Counted from the stretch's first letter, positions 1 through 9,566 are shown. The stretch is 51,668 bases of DNA from Methanoculleus sp. UBA374 (GCA_002508705.1 DAYL01000011.1:8687-60354); one strand, 5' to 3'. Numbers and translations: made by a program. Notes: generated by a model not told the origin, from the sequence alone.

Positions 1-414
1 TGGGAGAACGTGACGGCGGGAGAACACAACCTCTCGGTCCAGCTGACCAATAACGACCATACGCCGGTCGTCCCGCTCGCGTTCGAGACGGTGAACGTCA
101 CCGTCGGCGGGAATGCGACCGGAAACGAGACGGCGGTGACCATCAGCGCACAGGACATGGCGTTTGATACGGACACGATCACGGTACCGGCGGGGGCGAA
201 CGTGACCATGACCTTCGACAATCGGGACGCCGGCGTCCCCCACAACGTCGCGGTCTACGACAGTCCCCTCCGGTCCGAGGAGATCTTCGCGGGCGAGGTC
301 GTCACCGGGCCAGCCGAGACCACCTACACCTTCACGGCGCCGTCCGAACCCGGAACCTACTACTTCCAGTGCGACATCCATCCCTCCATGAACGGCGATT
401 TCATCGTGGAGTGA
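1..414 (+). CDS. Cupredoxin-domain protein, 3' part
   Basis: The reading frame is open from the first base of the window, so the gene starts upstream and only about 137 C-terminal residues are visible. The last 90 residues form a plastocyanin-type cupredoxin fold. A histidine in the segment VPHNVAVYD and the C-terminal CDIHPSM segment supply the four usual type I copper ligands (His, Cys, His, Met). A Thr/Asn/Gly-rich linker with several N-glycosylation sequons (NVT, NAT, NET) precedes it, which suggests an exported, surface-anchored protein. The likely role is a small blue-copper electron carrier outside the membrane. The partner oxidase or reductase is not visible. The domain call is firm and the role is inferred. 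Confidence 0.85.
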   Translation, partial: WENVTAGEHNLSVQLTNNDHTPVVPLAFETVNVTVGGNATGNETAVTISAQDMAFDTDTITVPAGANVTMTFDNRDAGVPHNVAVYDSPLRSEEIFAGEVVTGPAETTYTFTAPSEPGTYYFQCDIHPSMNGDFIVE

Positions 415-488
415 CCGTGAGAACCGGTGTGTAAAACGTGCTGGGGCCTTCGGATCTGCCGTAAAGCGGCGCTAAAGCCCCATTCACT

Positions 489-497
489 CCTTTTTTC
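489..497 (+). terminator. T-rich terminator after the cupredoxin gene
   Basis: A run of six T within CTCCTTTTTTCTT lies about 75 bases after the stop codon. Poly-T tracts of this type terminate archaeal transcription. No strong hairpin precedes it. Confidence 0.4.
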
Positions 498-512
498 TTA
501 CCCATCGGGGAC

Positions 513-523
513 AACCTTTAAGC
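513..523 (+). promoter_or_regulatory. Possible TATA box for the radical SAM gene
   Basis: The segment AACCTTTAAGC lies about 70 bases upstream of the ATG at 590. A GGAGAGATGAAAGG ribosome-binding region just before the ATG would then be in the leader. Confidence 0.35.
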
Positions 524-589
524 ACTCTTACCCACCCGTAAGACCCGGATCACCCCTTCCCCGGGGGTGACCCGGAGAGATGAAAGGCA

Positions 590-2035
590 ATGGCGGATGA
601 TGATCGCATCCATGCACTCCCGGCGATCTGGCGACGGCTCGGGAACCCGGTTTCCCGTGCTGCTCTCAGGTCGATTACCCGAAAAGACGATTGCGGGAAC
701 CGTCTCGAAAATGCGATCCGGTACTATCTTGGCCAGGACGACGGGTTGTGCTGGAGGTGCAGGCTGGCCGGCCGCATGGTCGGGCGTACCCTCCGCAGCA
801 GCAGCGCCCTCTTCGGGGTGAGTGAGGACGATATCCGGAACGGGCTCCAGGAGCCTATTTTTCGGCGCGGGCTGCAGAATGTGCTTGAGGGGATCGCCCG
901 ATACGGCGTCACCATGCCCCAGGTCGTGAACGCGCCGTTCCTGGTGGTCTGGGACTTTACCCACCGCTGCAACCTCCGGTGCGCCCACTGCTACCAGGAT
1001 GCACAGGAGGCGCTCCCCCGTGAGCTCGATACCGGGGAGGCAAAGCGCCTCGTGGAGGAACTCGCGGATGCAGGCGTGGTGATCCTCGCCTTCTCGGGAG
1101 GAGAGCCTCTGATGCGAAGGGACTTCTTCGAGGTGGTCGCCCATGCCCGCAAAAACGATCTCTACGTGGCGCTTGCCACCAACGGCACGCTTCTGACGCG
1201 CCGGATGGCCGCAAAGGTCCGGGAAGCCGGCATCGAGTACGTGGAGGTGTCCGTCGACGGGAAAGACGCTGCGAGTCACGATGCTATGCGGGGCATTCCG
1301 GGCGCATTCGACCGGACCATCGCCGGTATCAAGAACTGCGTCGCGGAAGGGCTCTACACCTGCATGGCAACGACGGTCACCCGGTCGAACTATCACGAGA
1401 TCCCGGAGATCTACGGTCTTGCGTCGGACCTCGGGGTGAACCGGTTCATGTGCTTTAACTTCATCCCGACCGGGAGGGGCACGGAGATGATCGACCGGGA
1501 CATCTCTCCCGAAGAGCGCAGAGACCTGATGCGCTACCTGATGGACCGGACCCGGGAGGGCACCGGTCCCGAGGCGCTCACCACCGCCCCGCAGGTCGCC
1601 TCCATGGTGGTTGAGGGGGAGCAGGGGGTGCCTGTCGGGCATTTCTACGCCGGGGAGGAGATGGAGGGGAGGACGCGGCTCCTTGCCGACTTCATCGGCG
1701 GGTGCGGTGCCGGCAGGCTCTACTGCAGCATCGAGCCCGAGGGGGATGTCCAGCCCTGCGTCTTCATGCCGATCATCGTGGGAAACGTGCGGGATACTCC
1801 GTTTCTTGAGATCTGGCACTCCTCGGAGGTGCTGCAGAAGTTACGGGACCGAAGCCAGCTCTCGGGGGCATGCGCCGGTTGCGCCAACCGGTATATCTGC
1901 GGCGGGTGCAGGGCCCGCGGCTGGGCATACTTCGGGGACATCCATGCGCCGGACCCCGGGTGCATCAACAACCGGGCCTTCTGGGAAGCGCTCAGGAATG
2001 AACGGGAATCGCCGCGTCAAAAAAAAGTGGGTTAG
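590..2035 (+). CDS. Radical SAM/SPASM domain protein
   Basis: This 481-residue radical SAM enzyme carries the signature C127-NLR-C131-AH-C134 that binds the SAM-cleaving 4Fe-4S cluster. The SAM-binding GGEP motif is at 170-173. A cysteine-rich C-terminal SPASM region (CGAGRLYC, QPCVF, then CAGCANRYICGGC and a last PGC) should bind two auxiliary clusters. A 115-residue N-terminal extension with its own CWRC pair precedes the barrel. SPASM enzymes modify peptides or mature cofactors, as in the heme (AhbD/NirJ) and peptide-maturase groups. The substrate cannot be read from the sequence, and no precursor peptide is seen nearby. The stop codon overlaps that of the convergent adhesin gene by two or three bases. 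Confidence 0.9.
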   Translation: MADDDRIHALPAIWRRLGNPVSRAALRSITRKDDCGNRLENAIRYYLGQDDGLCWRCRLAGRMVGRTLRSSSALFGVSEDDIRNGLQEPIFRRGLQNVLEGIARYGVTMPQVVNAPFLVVWDFTHRCNLRCAHCYQDAQEALPRELDTGEAKRLVEELADAGVVILAFSGGEPLMRRDFFEVVAHARKNDLYVALATNGTLLTRRMAAKVREAGIEYVEVSVDGKDAASHDAMRGIPGAFDRTIAGIKNCVAEGLYTCMATTVTRSNYHEIPEIYGLASDLGVNRFMCFNFIPTGRGTEMIDRDISPEERRDLMRYLMDRTREGTGPEALTTAPQVASMVVEGEQGVPVGHFYAGEEMEGRTRLLADFIGGCGAGRLYCSIEPEGDVQPCVFMPIIVGNVRDTPFLEIWHSSEVLQKLRDRSQLSGACAGCANRYICGGCRARGWAYFGDIHAPDPGCINNRAFWEALRNERESPRQKKVG

Positions 2036-5000
2036 CGGTTCCTTCTCGCCCAGAGGAAGAAGGCCAGCGGGGCGAGGAGGGGCGCGTAGGTGAGCGGTGC
2101 CGTAGGTGTCGTCGTCGGCCAGGCGGTCGGCTCCGTCGTTATGCCTTCGGTCGTCTCAGGCGTTGCGGTGACCTCTTCAGTGACATTCGTCTCCTCGCTG
2201 GTTGTGGTCGGGGTCGTGGTCACGTTCTCCGGCGCCGCAGCAATGGCAAAGGTGGAGAACCCGGGGGTTGTAGCCCGGAAGAGGTACGTTCCGTCCTCTT
2301 CGCCGATGACCTCGGTATCCAGAATCTGCCAGCCGCCGTTGACGTAGCGCAGGAGCCTGACGTCCTCCGGGGCCATGCTGTGCTGCTCAAGCCACCGGGC
2401 AGGGATGGCGAAGGTCACCGTCGCGCCGCTGATGTCATTTTGGTTCACCCACGAGAGGGCAACCTCGACATACTCATAGACGCCGGCGGCGGGAGGTTCT
2501 GTCTGCGACGGCGCCGCTGCCTTCTTCACGGTCAGCATTAACTTCGGGATGGCATCGGCCGCCGTAATGGAGACGCTGTCGACCGATGAGGTGGTCATCT
2601 CCGAGAACGTGAACGTCTCGCCGCGCTCAATGTTCTCACGAATCCTTGCATCGAACGTGGGACCACTCGCGCCGTCGCCGTCACTGCCGCCGTTCCCTGG
2701 GTCGGTCGGAGACGTTGTGGGTTCCGCCGTGGGTTCTGCTGTGGGCTCGGGTTCGGGAGTGGCGGTGACGGTGACCGGTGCGGTCGCCTGCACGCTGCCT
2801 GCCGCTGCTGTTACATTGGTCGATCCCTCTGCGAGCGCCGCAAAGAGCCCGGCTGCATCGATGGTGCCGACCGCCGGGTCGGCACACGACCAGGCAACCC
2901 TGACCCAGTCCATCCCGTCGTCGCATTGGTCATAGACCCTGGCAACAAACTCCCGGGTCTTCCCGGTCTCCAGGGTGGCTATGGCCGGTTCGATCTCGAT
3001 GCGGGCCGGGACCGGGAACGAGGGCCCGACGGTTACGCAGGCGGAGCCGGTGATCCCGTCCGCCGATGCGGTGAGGGTCACGTTGCCTTCCGAGAGGGCG
3101 GTGAAGTTGCCGCATTCGTCGATGGTCCCGACGGCCGGGTCGCTGCTTGCCCAGGTGACGGTAGCCTCCGGCATTTCAGAGCCGTTCTGATCGAACGCGG
3201 TCGCGGTGAGCGCCAGGGTGTTATCGGCGGCTATGGTGAAGTCGGACGGGCTGACGACGATCCGCGCAAGTGCCGGGGATGCCGACCGGACCGTTACAGT
3301 CGCGGTCCCGGAGGCGTTGCCTGCGGATGCGGTGATGGTCGCCGTGCCGTCGCAGATCGCGGTGAAGAAGCCGTCAGCGGTGATCGTGCCGACACCCTCG
3401 TCGTTGCACGACCAGGTCACCGGAGGATTGGATGCGTTGTCCTGCAGGTCATAGATGGAGCCGGATATGTTGTCCTGCAGGTCATGGACGGTCGCGGTGA
3501 ACTGCCGGGAGTCTCCGGCGTCCATGGTGACCGCCGACGGGGATACCGCAACTCCTGAAGATGTGGTAGTGACCGTTACTTCCGCCGTTCCGGTGACGTC
3601 GCCGCACCTTGCGGTGACGGTCGTCGCGCCGTCACAGACCGCGGTGAAGAGGCCGCTGCAGGGGTCGATTCTGCCGACGCCCTCATCGCTGCTGGTCCAG
3701 TCGATCGCGGCATCCGCGATATCGCAGCCGTTCTGGTCGAGGACGGTTGCGATGAACTGTTCTGTGTCGTTTGCGGCGAGAGCGATTGCCGACGGAGTAA
3801 CGACGATCTGGGTGAGGACCGGGTCGTCGCAGTTTACGGTGACGGTCGCGGTTCCGGATACCCCGCCTGCGGTTGCGGTGACGGTCGCCGTGCCGTTGCA
3901 GACTGCGGTGAAGAGACCGGTGTCGTCGATGGTCCCGACGGTTGGGTCGCTGCTCGTCCAGGTTACTTCTGCGTCCGGTACGATGCGGCCGAACCCGTCG
4001 AACGCGACGACGGTGAACATCCTGGCATCATCGACCTCCAGGGTGACCGCGGACGGCGAGACGAGGACTTTCGCGAGCGCAGGCTCTTCTGCTGTTCCGG
4101 TGACGGTGACGGTTGCGGTCCCGGAGACGTTGCCCGCCGACGCAGTGACGGTTGCCGTGCCTGCGGCGAGGGCGGTGAAGAGGCCGGTGTCGTCGACGGT
4201 ACCGACGGTCGTGTTGTCGCTATCCCAGGTTACCGTGACGCCGGTCATGGTGCTGCCGGACTGGTCGCGGACGGTTGCAGAGAACTGTTCCGTGCCGTTG
4301 ACCGCGAGCGTGGCCGCGGTCGGTGCGACCTCAATGGTTGTCAGGACCGGTTCTTCGGCGTTGTCGTTGACGGTAACGGTGGCGGTCTCGGAGACGTTGC
4401 CCGCCGACGCGGTGACGGTTGCCGTGCCTGCGGCGAGGGCGGTGAAGAGGCCGGCGTCGTCGATGGTGCCGACAGTCTCGTCGTCGCTATCCCAGGTGAC
4501 GTTGACGCCGGTCATGACGGCGTTGAACTGGTCGCGGACGGTTGCAGAGAACTGTTCCGTGCCGTTGACCGCAAGCGTGGCTACGGGCGGCGTAACCTCA
4601 ATGCTCCCAATGACTGGGCCTTCAGCGGTTACCGTGACCGTTGCATTCTCGGAGACGTTGCCCGCCGACGCGGTGACGGTCGCCGTGCCCGAGACGAGGG
4701 CAGTGAAGAGGCCGGTGTCGTCGATGGTGCCGACAGTCTCGTTGTCGCTATCCCAGGTGACCGTAACGCCGGTCATGACGGCGTTGAACTGATCGTGGAC
4801 GGTTGCAGAGAACTGTTCCGTGCCGTTGATTGCGAGCGTGACTGCAGTCGGTGCGACCGCGATGGTTGTTGCGACCGGATCGACCGGTGTTTCGGGCTCG
4901 TAGACGAAGAGGTAGAGGTTCGAGTCAGGACTATAGCCTCTCTGCCAGACTATCGCGTTTCCGCTGACGGCGGGGTAGAGGTGGTCGTCGTATTCATCGG

Positions 5001-5946
5001 CAGAGAGAACTACAGACATCTCCTTCCCGGTAGAGAGGTCGTACATGAAGATGCCTCGCGGTGCACCCCGCTTGTCCTCCCAGGCGACGAGGTTCCCGCT
5101 GATCGCCGGCGCGACCTGCTCGGTCATGTCGGTGGTGATCTGTCTCTCCCCTGCGGACAGGTTGTCAAGGTCAGCAATGTAAATGTCGGGGTTCAAGGTC
5201 CCATGCCGGTAGTCTTCCCAGGCGATGAGGTTCCCGGTGGAGAGCGAGGGCCAGAACTGCGGCGCCGTGCTCGTGGATACCGTGCCTGTCCTGCCGGTTG
5301 CAATCTCGTAGTAGTGGACCCTCTTGTCCGCCCTTTCCACCCAGGCAACGTAGTCCTCCGAGAGTGCAGGCTTGAACGCGGTGCTGGTCCCGTCCGGGAT
5401 TATCTGTGCATCGCAGTCGATGATCTCCTTCACGGTCCCCGCGGCAATGTCGTAGAGGACGACGTTGCGCCGGCCGCTGTTCGAGTCGTCGTACCAGGCG
5501 ATGTAGTTTCCGCGGACGATGGGCAGCCACTGGTCGCCCGTGTCGGTGGTGAGTCGTGTCTCGTTACCAGTGGAACGCTCATAAAGGTAGATGTCCCAGT
5601 TTCCATGCCGGTTATCCTGCCAGACGATGTAGTTGCCCGAGATGGAGGGCCTCTCCTGTGAGGCGGGGTCATCCGTTATCCTTGTCCCTGCGTAACTGTA
5701 GGGTGGAGTACGTCGAAGGTCGTCTATGGTCGCCAGGAAGATGTCCATGGACCTCATGTTCTGCTCATCGTATCGGTCGTCGCCCCAGACGACTGTATCG
5801 CCGTCAATATCAGGGCGTTCCTGCGCTTTTTCGGAGGGACGGTATAGGTCCTCTCCGGGCGCAGCGTCTACCGCCATAACCGGTGATATTAAGAACCCGA
5901 TGACGACGATTGCGCACAAAAGTGCCAGATGCGTATGTTTTTTCAT
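2032..5946 (-). CDS. Giant surface protein: beta-propeller, eight Big2 repeats, PGF-pre-PGF domain
   Basis: This is a 1304-residue exported protein. The start is placed at the ATG at 5946, because it directly begins a signal peptide (MKKHTHLALLCAIVVIGFLI...) and is preceded by AAGGGGG. Residues of about 30-352 are TolB-like beta-propeller repeats (ISGN.IVW.D.R, WEDYRHG). About 357-1055 are eight bacterial Ig-like group 2 repeats, each ending in a form of VTASAGNVSGTATVTV. A Pro/Glu/Thr linker follows. About 1097-1237 is a PGF-pre-PGF domain, typical of methanogen surface proteins. The C-terminus is a Thr-rich stalk and a short hydrophobic segment ending ARRNR, which suits a membrane anchor. 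Many NxT/S sequons are present. The likely role is a cell-surface adhesin or S-layer-associated protein. Confidence 0.88.
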   Translation of the reverse strand: MKKHTHLALLCAIVVIGFLISPVMAVDAAPGEDLYRPSEKAQERPDIDGDTVVWGDDRYDEQNMRSMDIFLATIDDLRRTPPYSYAGTRITDDPASQERPSISGNYIVWQDNRHGNWDIYLYERSTGNETRLTTDTGDQWLPIVRGNYIAWYDDSNSGRRNVVLYDIAAGTVKEIIDCDAQIIPDGTSTAFKPALSEDYVAWVERADKRVHYYEIATGRTGTVSTSTAPQFWPSLSTGNLIAWEDYRHGTLNPDIYIADLDNLSAGERQITTDMTEQVAPAISGNLVAWEDKRGAPRGIFMYDLSTGKEMSVVLSADEYDDHLYPAVSGNAIVWQRGYSPDSNLYLFVYEPETPVDPVATTIAVAPTAVTLAINGTEQFSATVHDQFNAVMTGVTVTWDSDNETVGTIDDTGLFTALVSGTATVTASAGNVSENATVTVTAEGPVIGSIEVTPPVATLAVNGTEQFSATVRDQFNAVMTGVNVTWDSDDETVGTIDDAGLFTALAAGTATVTASAGNVSETATVTVNDNAEEPVLTTIEVAPTAATLAVNGTEQFSATVRDQSGSTMTGVTVTWDSDNTTVGTVDDTGLFTALAAGTATVTASAGNVSGTATVTVTGTAEEPALAKVLVSPSAVTLEVDDARMFTVVAFDGFGRIVPDAEVTWTSSDPTVGTIDDTGLFTAVCNGTATVTATAGGVSGTATVTVNCDDPVLTQIVVTPSAIALAANDTEQFIATVLDQNGCDIADAAIDWTSSDEGVGRIDPCSGLFTAVCDGATTVTARCGDVTGTAEVTVTTTSSGVAVSPSAVTMDAGDSRQFTATVHDLQDNISGSIYDLQDNASNPPVTWSCNDEGVGTITADGFFTAICDGTATITASAGNASGTATVTVRSASPALARIVVSPSDFTIAADNTLALTATAFDQNGSEMPEATVTWASSDPAVGTIDECGNFTALSEGNVTLTASADGITGSACVTVGPSFPVPARIEIEPAIATLETGKTREFVARVYDQCDDGMDWVRVAWSCADPAVGTIDAAGLFAALAEGSTNVTAAAGSVQATAPVTVTATPEPEPTAEPTAEPTTSPTDPGNGGSDGDGASGPTFDARIRENIERGETFTFSEMTTSSVDSVSITAADAIPKLMLTVKKAAAPSQTEPPAAGVYEYVEVALSWVNQNDISGATVTFAIPARWLEQHSMAPEDVRLLRYVNGGWQILDTEVIGEEDGTYLFRATTPGFSTFAIAAAPENVTTTPTTTSEETNVTEEVTATPETTEGITTEPTAWPTTTPTAPLTYAPLLAPLAFFLWARRNR
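2770..4880 (-). repeat. Array of eight Big2 coding repeats
   Basis: About 260-bp units encode the eight Ig-like repeats. The three units nearest the propeller (about 4110-4880) are almost identical at DNA level, sharing long blocks such as GGTGACGGTTGCCGTGCC and TCGTCGATGGTGCCGAC. The distal five have diverged. This pattern indicates recent unequal recombination at one end of the array. Confidence 0.85.
3436..3485 (-). repeat. 33-bp internal duplication inside Big2 repeat 6
   Basis: The 17-mer GTTGTCCTGCAGGTCAT occurs at 3436-3452 and again at 3469-3485, exactly 33 bases apart. It adds eleven residues, so HDLQDN is followed by a second YDLQDN. The reading frame is kept. Confidence 0.85.
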
Positions 5947-6110
5947 GTTTTTCCCCCTTGATGATCGCTCTTCCGCCTGCAGGATCGCCGGTAGATACCT
6001 GCCGGTAAGCACAAGCAGCTGGCTAAAGCAGGTGCTCGCCGGAGCTCCCGGCAGGCGGAGTGCGGATTTTCGGTTTAAGACCCGGTCGTAAGGTTGCCGG
6101 TGAACGGGTG

Positions 6111-6145
6111 GATAGCGGTATAAATATATAACCTTTACTGATATT
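6111..6145 (-). promoter_or_regulatory. Probable promoter of the surface protein gene, in an AT-rich gap
   Basis: Between 5947 and 6451 there is no gene. The stretch 6117-6180 is very AT-rich. On the minus strand it contains TTATATATTTATA, a good TATA box, which would give a leader of roughly 140-150 bases before the ATG at 5946. Nothing else is recognised in the gap. Confidence 0.45.
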
Positions 6146-6451
6146 TATTCATAAAATTATATAATAAAAAATAGTATACCTCATCACTCTTCACAGGCGC
6201 AGAAGTCCCGGGACGGGCCTTTTTTGTGCTGAACGATGAAATTTGCGGGCGGACTGGTACCGGCGCGTATTGATCCTCATGGTACCGTTGTGCGCCGAAT
6301 TTTCGCCGAGACCCTCGGGCCCCGGCCGGAACGCGCACCCGACCGCCTGCTCCCGGCGAACGGAGAAAATACCGGCCGCCGTCTCTGTGTGCCCGGGTCG
6401 CGTAACCTTACCGGGCGCGGGGTTATATAAGAGGGAAAGGGCCGGCGGTCA

Positions 6452-7240
6452 TCACGTCCCGGCAAGGGCTTTGCGGGCCCTCCGCCGTATGACCCACTCG
6501 ACGATTCGTCCCACGGCGTTGTAGAACGGGTTCACCCGGGCGTTCGTATAGTAGCGGGCGGACGGGTCAAGCCAGCCCCGCTTCTTCCAGTAGGCATGGT
6601 CGGTCGGGGCCGCTTCTCGCATCTCGTCGAACGAGGCCTTCTGGGCATGGAAGACGATGACGCTCCGGAGCCCCGGCCGCCGCTCTCTTCGCTCCGTTAG
6701 GGCCCGGAAAAACTTCCGGGCGGCCCTGTCGAGTTTCCGGCCGCTCTCCTCCCGGACGTGCCGTTCGGAGGGGGTGAGCGGCATGACGATACCGACGCGG
6801 GAGACGACGTCATAGCCCCATATGCCGACGACGGAGTCGAGGTAGTCGAGGACGTCTTTCTCGCCCACGATGCCGGTGGTGACGAGGAGGAGGGCCTTCT
6901 TGTCGAAGAACCGGGGGCGGTGGAAGATGTAGGAGAACCGGTCGATGAAGGTCTTCATGAGGCCGGTGACGGCGAGCCCGTAGACCGGGGACGCAAAGAT
7001 CACTCCGTCGGCGTCCTGCATCTTCTGCCCGACGGCGGGGGCGTCGTCCTTGAGAGGACAGCGCTCCTCGCCCCACTCGAAACATGCCATGCATCCCCGG
7101 CAGGGTGCAAGGTCGACATCCCCGAGCATGAGGTACTCGAACTCGACGTCGCCGAGGGACCGCATCGTGCTCTCGATCCTCTGCGCCGCCCGGAAGGTGT
7201 TGCCCTTCCGGGGGCTTCCCATGATGACCAGTATCTTCAT
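6452..7240 (-). CDS. Iron-sulfur flavoprotein (Isf) family, NADPH-dependent FMN reductase fold
   Basis: This 262-residue protein begins MKILVIMGSPRKGNT, the FMN phosphate-binding loop of the flavodoxin-like reductases. The start at 7240 is chosen because the fold begins there. Cys47, Cys50, Cys53 and Cys61 form C-x2-C-x2-C-x7-C, the compact cluster motif of archaeal Isf proteins that carry a 4Fe-4S cluster. SPVYGLAVTGLMKTFIDRF around residue 85-105 is the second flavin-contact region. Isf proteins are soluble electron carriers, and some reduce oxygen species. The C-terminal 70 residues are basic and family-specific. The partner is unknown. Confidence 0.85.
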   Translation of the reverse strand: MKILVIMGSPRKGNTFRAAQRIESTMRSLGDVEFEYLMLGDVDLAPCRGCMACFEWGEERCPLKDDAPAVGQKMQDADGVIFASPVYGLAVTGLMKTFIDRFSYIFHRPRFFDKKALLLVTTGIVGEKDVLDYLDSVVGIWGYDVVSRVGIVMPLTPSERHVREESGRKLDRAARKFFRALTERRERRPGLRSVIVFHAQKASFDEMREAAPTDHAYWKKRGWLDPSARYYTNARVNPFYNAVGRIVEWVIRRRARKALAGT

Positions 7241-7467
7241 ATCGGGGCCTCTTCCGCGTTCCCCGGTGCCGGCCGGGGGTTCTGCTCTGCAGCGTCTGCT
7301 GTGCGATGTGATAATGGTTGTCGGGGCGGCCCTCCTTTTTAACGGAAACATCGGGCGGATCGAGATTGTAGTATGTGTAAAGCGACCATCGTAAAGGAGT
7401 TACGTCCCGATCGACGACACGGCTATAGCAACCGGGAGCGCGAAACGTGCAAAGGGATTCTAATATA

Positions 7468-7656
7468 GAACTCATCCCAAAAAGATCTATGAATGTTCTG
7501 TACACCCTTATCGGAGCACGCACCTCCGAAGTTTCTCTCCTCTGAACGATATCCAGGACAGAGAGAGTGAAACGGCTTCCTATTGGCTATCGCCATGTGG
7601 GGGAGGGTCCGGGAGGGGGTGCCCCCCTTCCGGCAAAGGCATTTTGGGATGCCCTC
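7468..7656. mobile_element. MITE copy 1 (189 bp)
   Basis: Imperfect terminal inverted repeats (GAACTCATCCCAAAA at 7468-7482, TTTTGGGATGCCCTC at 7642-7656) bracket a gene-free interior. The flanks read AATATA on the left and ATATAC on the right, so a short direct repeat (at least ATA) surrounds it. The interior aligns with MITE copy 2 at 22104-22383, sharing AAAAAGATCTATGAA and GTGAAACGGCTTCC. There is no transposase, so movement would need one supplied in trans. Confidence 0.8.
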
Positions 7657-7711
7657 ATATACTCACGAAGAAGGAATCTTGTGGGAATAACCGATAGGGG
7701 AAGGATGCATA

Positions 7712-7951
7712 ATGTTCAGCCATTGCCCGGGTGCTGCAAATATTCGGACTCCGACGCTTACGATAAAGAAATGTCCTCAGTGCGGTGCGGAGGTCGAGGT
7801 CTTCTCAAACGACGTCTCGGTGAAGTGCAGCGAATGCGGGTTTACCGTTTACAATGATGCCTTATCCTGCGTCCGGTGGTGCAAGTACGCGCGGGAATGC
7901 GTCGGGGAGGAGACCTATCGCAAACTTACGGCCGAAAAGCCGGATCGTTAG
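7712..7951 (+). CDS. Small double zinc-ribbon protein
   Basis: This 79-residue protein has a strong leader (GGGGAAGGA before the ATG). The motif KCPQCGAEVEVFS...VKCSECGFTVYND is a two-CxxC zinc ribbon, followed by SCVRWCKYARECVGEE with three more cysteines. Similar small ribbon modules occur in anaerobic archaea and bacteria, alone or at the end of larger proteins. The function is not established. The probable start lies about 55 bp downstream of the MITE copy, whose insertion may have changed its promoter. Confidence 0.8.
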   Translation: MFSHCPGAANIRTPTLTIKKCPQCGAEVEVFSNDVSVKCSECGFTVYNDALSCVRWCKYARECVGEETYRKLTAEKPDR

Positions 7952-8239
7952 AGGGAGGCGGGGCAAAGCAAACCCCAAAAGGGATAGAGGCAGCGGACTG
8001 CTGCCGGGCGGTCGCCGCTCCCCAATAACCATCCCGACGGAACAGGCACCGGGGAGCCTGTTCTGGCCCTGTCCTAACGTCGAAGCCCTTCTCCCGCTCC
8101 GCTCCTCGAACCCGGCGGCGCTCGGATTTGCCCTATGAAACGTCGTTTCTGCCGAAGCATCGCGGCTGCTGCGTCACTCTTACCAGAAAACCTATCCGGA
8201 TCTCGTCCGGCGAGGACGACGGCGACGCCACGCTCGCAT

Positions 8240-8455
8240 GGAGCGGGGCCCCTCCCCCTTCACTTTCAGCCCGCGCACGGCCTTTCTTTAACTATCTCCT
8301 CTTCTCCAGAGTGACGTATGACGCGCTCTTCCCTTCTCCGCTACGACGAGACTCTGTTCCGGGACCGGGAGGTCTTCGAGTTCACGTATCGTCCCCCCGG
8401 GCACCTTCGCCACCGGGACGCCCAGGTCCGGGAACTCGCCGACAGCGTCGCCCAC
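8240..8455 (+). pseudogene. Truncated orc1/cdc6 copy with its upstream region
   Basis: From the ATG at 8318 the first 46 residues (MTRSSLLRYDETLFRD...HRDAQVRELAD) match the start of the intact Orc1/Cdc6 protein encoded at 15721-16899. About 75 bases upstream also match, including CCCGCGCACGGC and CCTCTTCTCCAGA. The match stops before the Walker A motif, and the frame then runs into unrelated sequence (SGYFDDYEALDVDPRF...) ending at 8557. The remaining 7952-8240 region holds no gene I can support, only short GC-rich palindromes such as GAACAGGC...GCCTGTTC. Confidence 0.8.
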
Positions 8456-8926
8456 TCTGGTTACTTCGACGATTACGAGGCGCTCGACGTCGACCCCCGG
8501 TTTCCGGGATCTACGTCACCTCAGAGACCCCGGGCCGGAAGGAGGCGGGAACGCTGACCGCGCCCTCCTTCAGGGGTTCGTGAGGATGCTGTCCCGGCGG
8601 CCGGGGGTTCCCGGGGTGGGTCGAAGAATCTGCGAGCGTGGTTGGAGGAATAGAAGATAGTAAGACTTGATGCGCTGAAAGAGTATGTTGACTCTCAGAT
8701 GGAGAAGTAAATGATCGTTTCCTACAAGTACCGGGCGTATCCCGATGCAACCACTGCGGCACGACTGAACGGTGCGCTCGATACCTGTAGGTGGCTCTAC
8801 AACAAACTTCTCGAAGAATGTACTACTGCGCGGGAACATGGGTTCACTCCGACGATGCGAGGAATGCAGGCGCAGATCGTCACGCTGAAAGAGGAGAATC
8901 CATTTCTGAAGGGCGTATACTCTAAA

Positions 8927-8981
8927 GCACGGAAGATGCTTCGCATCTTCCTGTCAGGCACAACCCAAAGGGTTGTGCCGT
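8927..8981 (+). repeat. Type I double-hairpin element, tnpB site 1 (55 bp)
   Basis: The insertion lies between codons for VYSK and VLQM of TnpB. The structure is GCAC, hairpin 1 (GGAAGATGC-TTC-GCATCTTCC), spacer TGTCA, hairpin 2 (GGCACAACCC-AAA-GGGTTGTGCC), then GT. The length of 55 shifts the frame. Confidence 0.9.
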
Positions 8982-9566
8982 GTGCTCCAGATGGTCAACT
9001 ATACCCTCTGGAGCAACATCGCCGCTCTCTCCCAGACGAAGAAGCGAGGACGGAAGATCGGCAACCTCCGGTTCAAGAGCGCATCCCGGTATCGGACGCT
9101 CAACTACAACCAGTCCGGGTTCAAGATCGACCGCGAACAGAGCACGATCACGTTCTCGAAGATCGGAACACTTCCGTTCAGAATGCACCGCCCGTACGCT
9201 GGCACGGTGAAGGGCGTCCTGATCACCCGTTCCAGTGAGAGATGGTATGTGATCGTTCAGGCGGAACAGGAGGTCTCCGAACCGAAGAGAGAGGGACGAT
9301 CCGTCGGGATCGATCTCGGTCTGACTTCGTTTGCAGTCGATAGCGACGGGGCAGTGATCGAGAACCCCCGGTTCTATGAGCACTCGCTGAAGAAGATCAA
9401 GAAGGTGCAGCAGAGCATTACTCGGAAAAAGCGGTTCTCGCAGAACTGGAAGAAGGCAAAGAGTAAACTGGAGAAGGTCTATGATCATATCACAAACCAG
9501 AAGAGAGATTTCCTGCACAAACTCTCCCGCCAGTATGTTGACACCTATGCAACGATCTGCGTTGAA

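Noticed and set aside
518..1819. 433-codon open frame opposite the radical SAM gene
   Set aside because: It lies antisense to a gene with clear catalytic motifs, and its translation shows no domain.
8030..8075. Palindrome GAACAGGC...GCCTGTTC as a further type I element
   Set aside because: It has one hairpin only, a longer loop and no TGACA-like spacer or second stem, so membership is unsupported.
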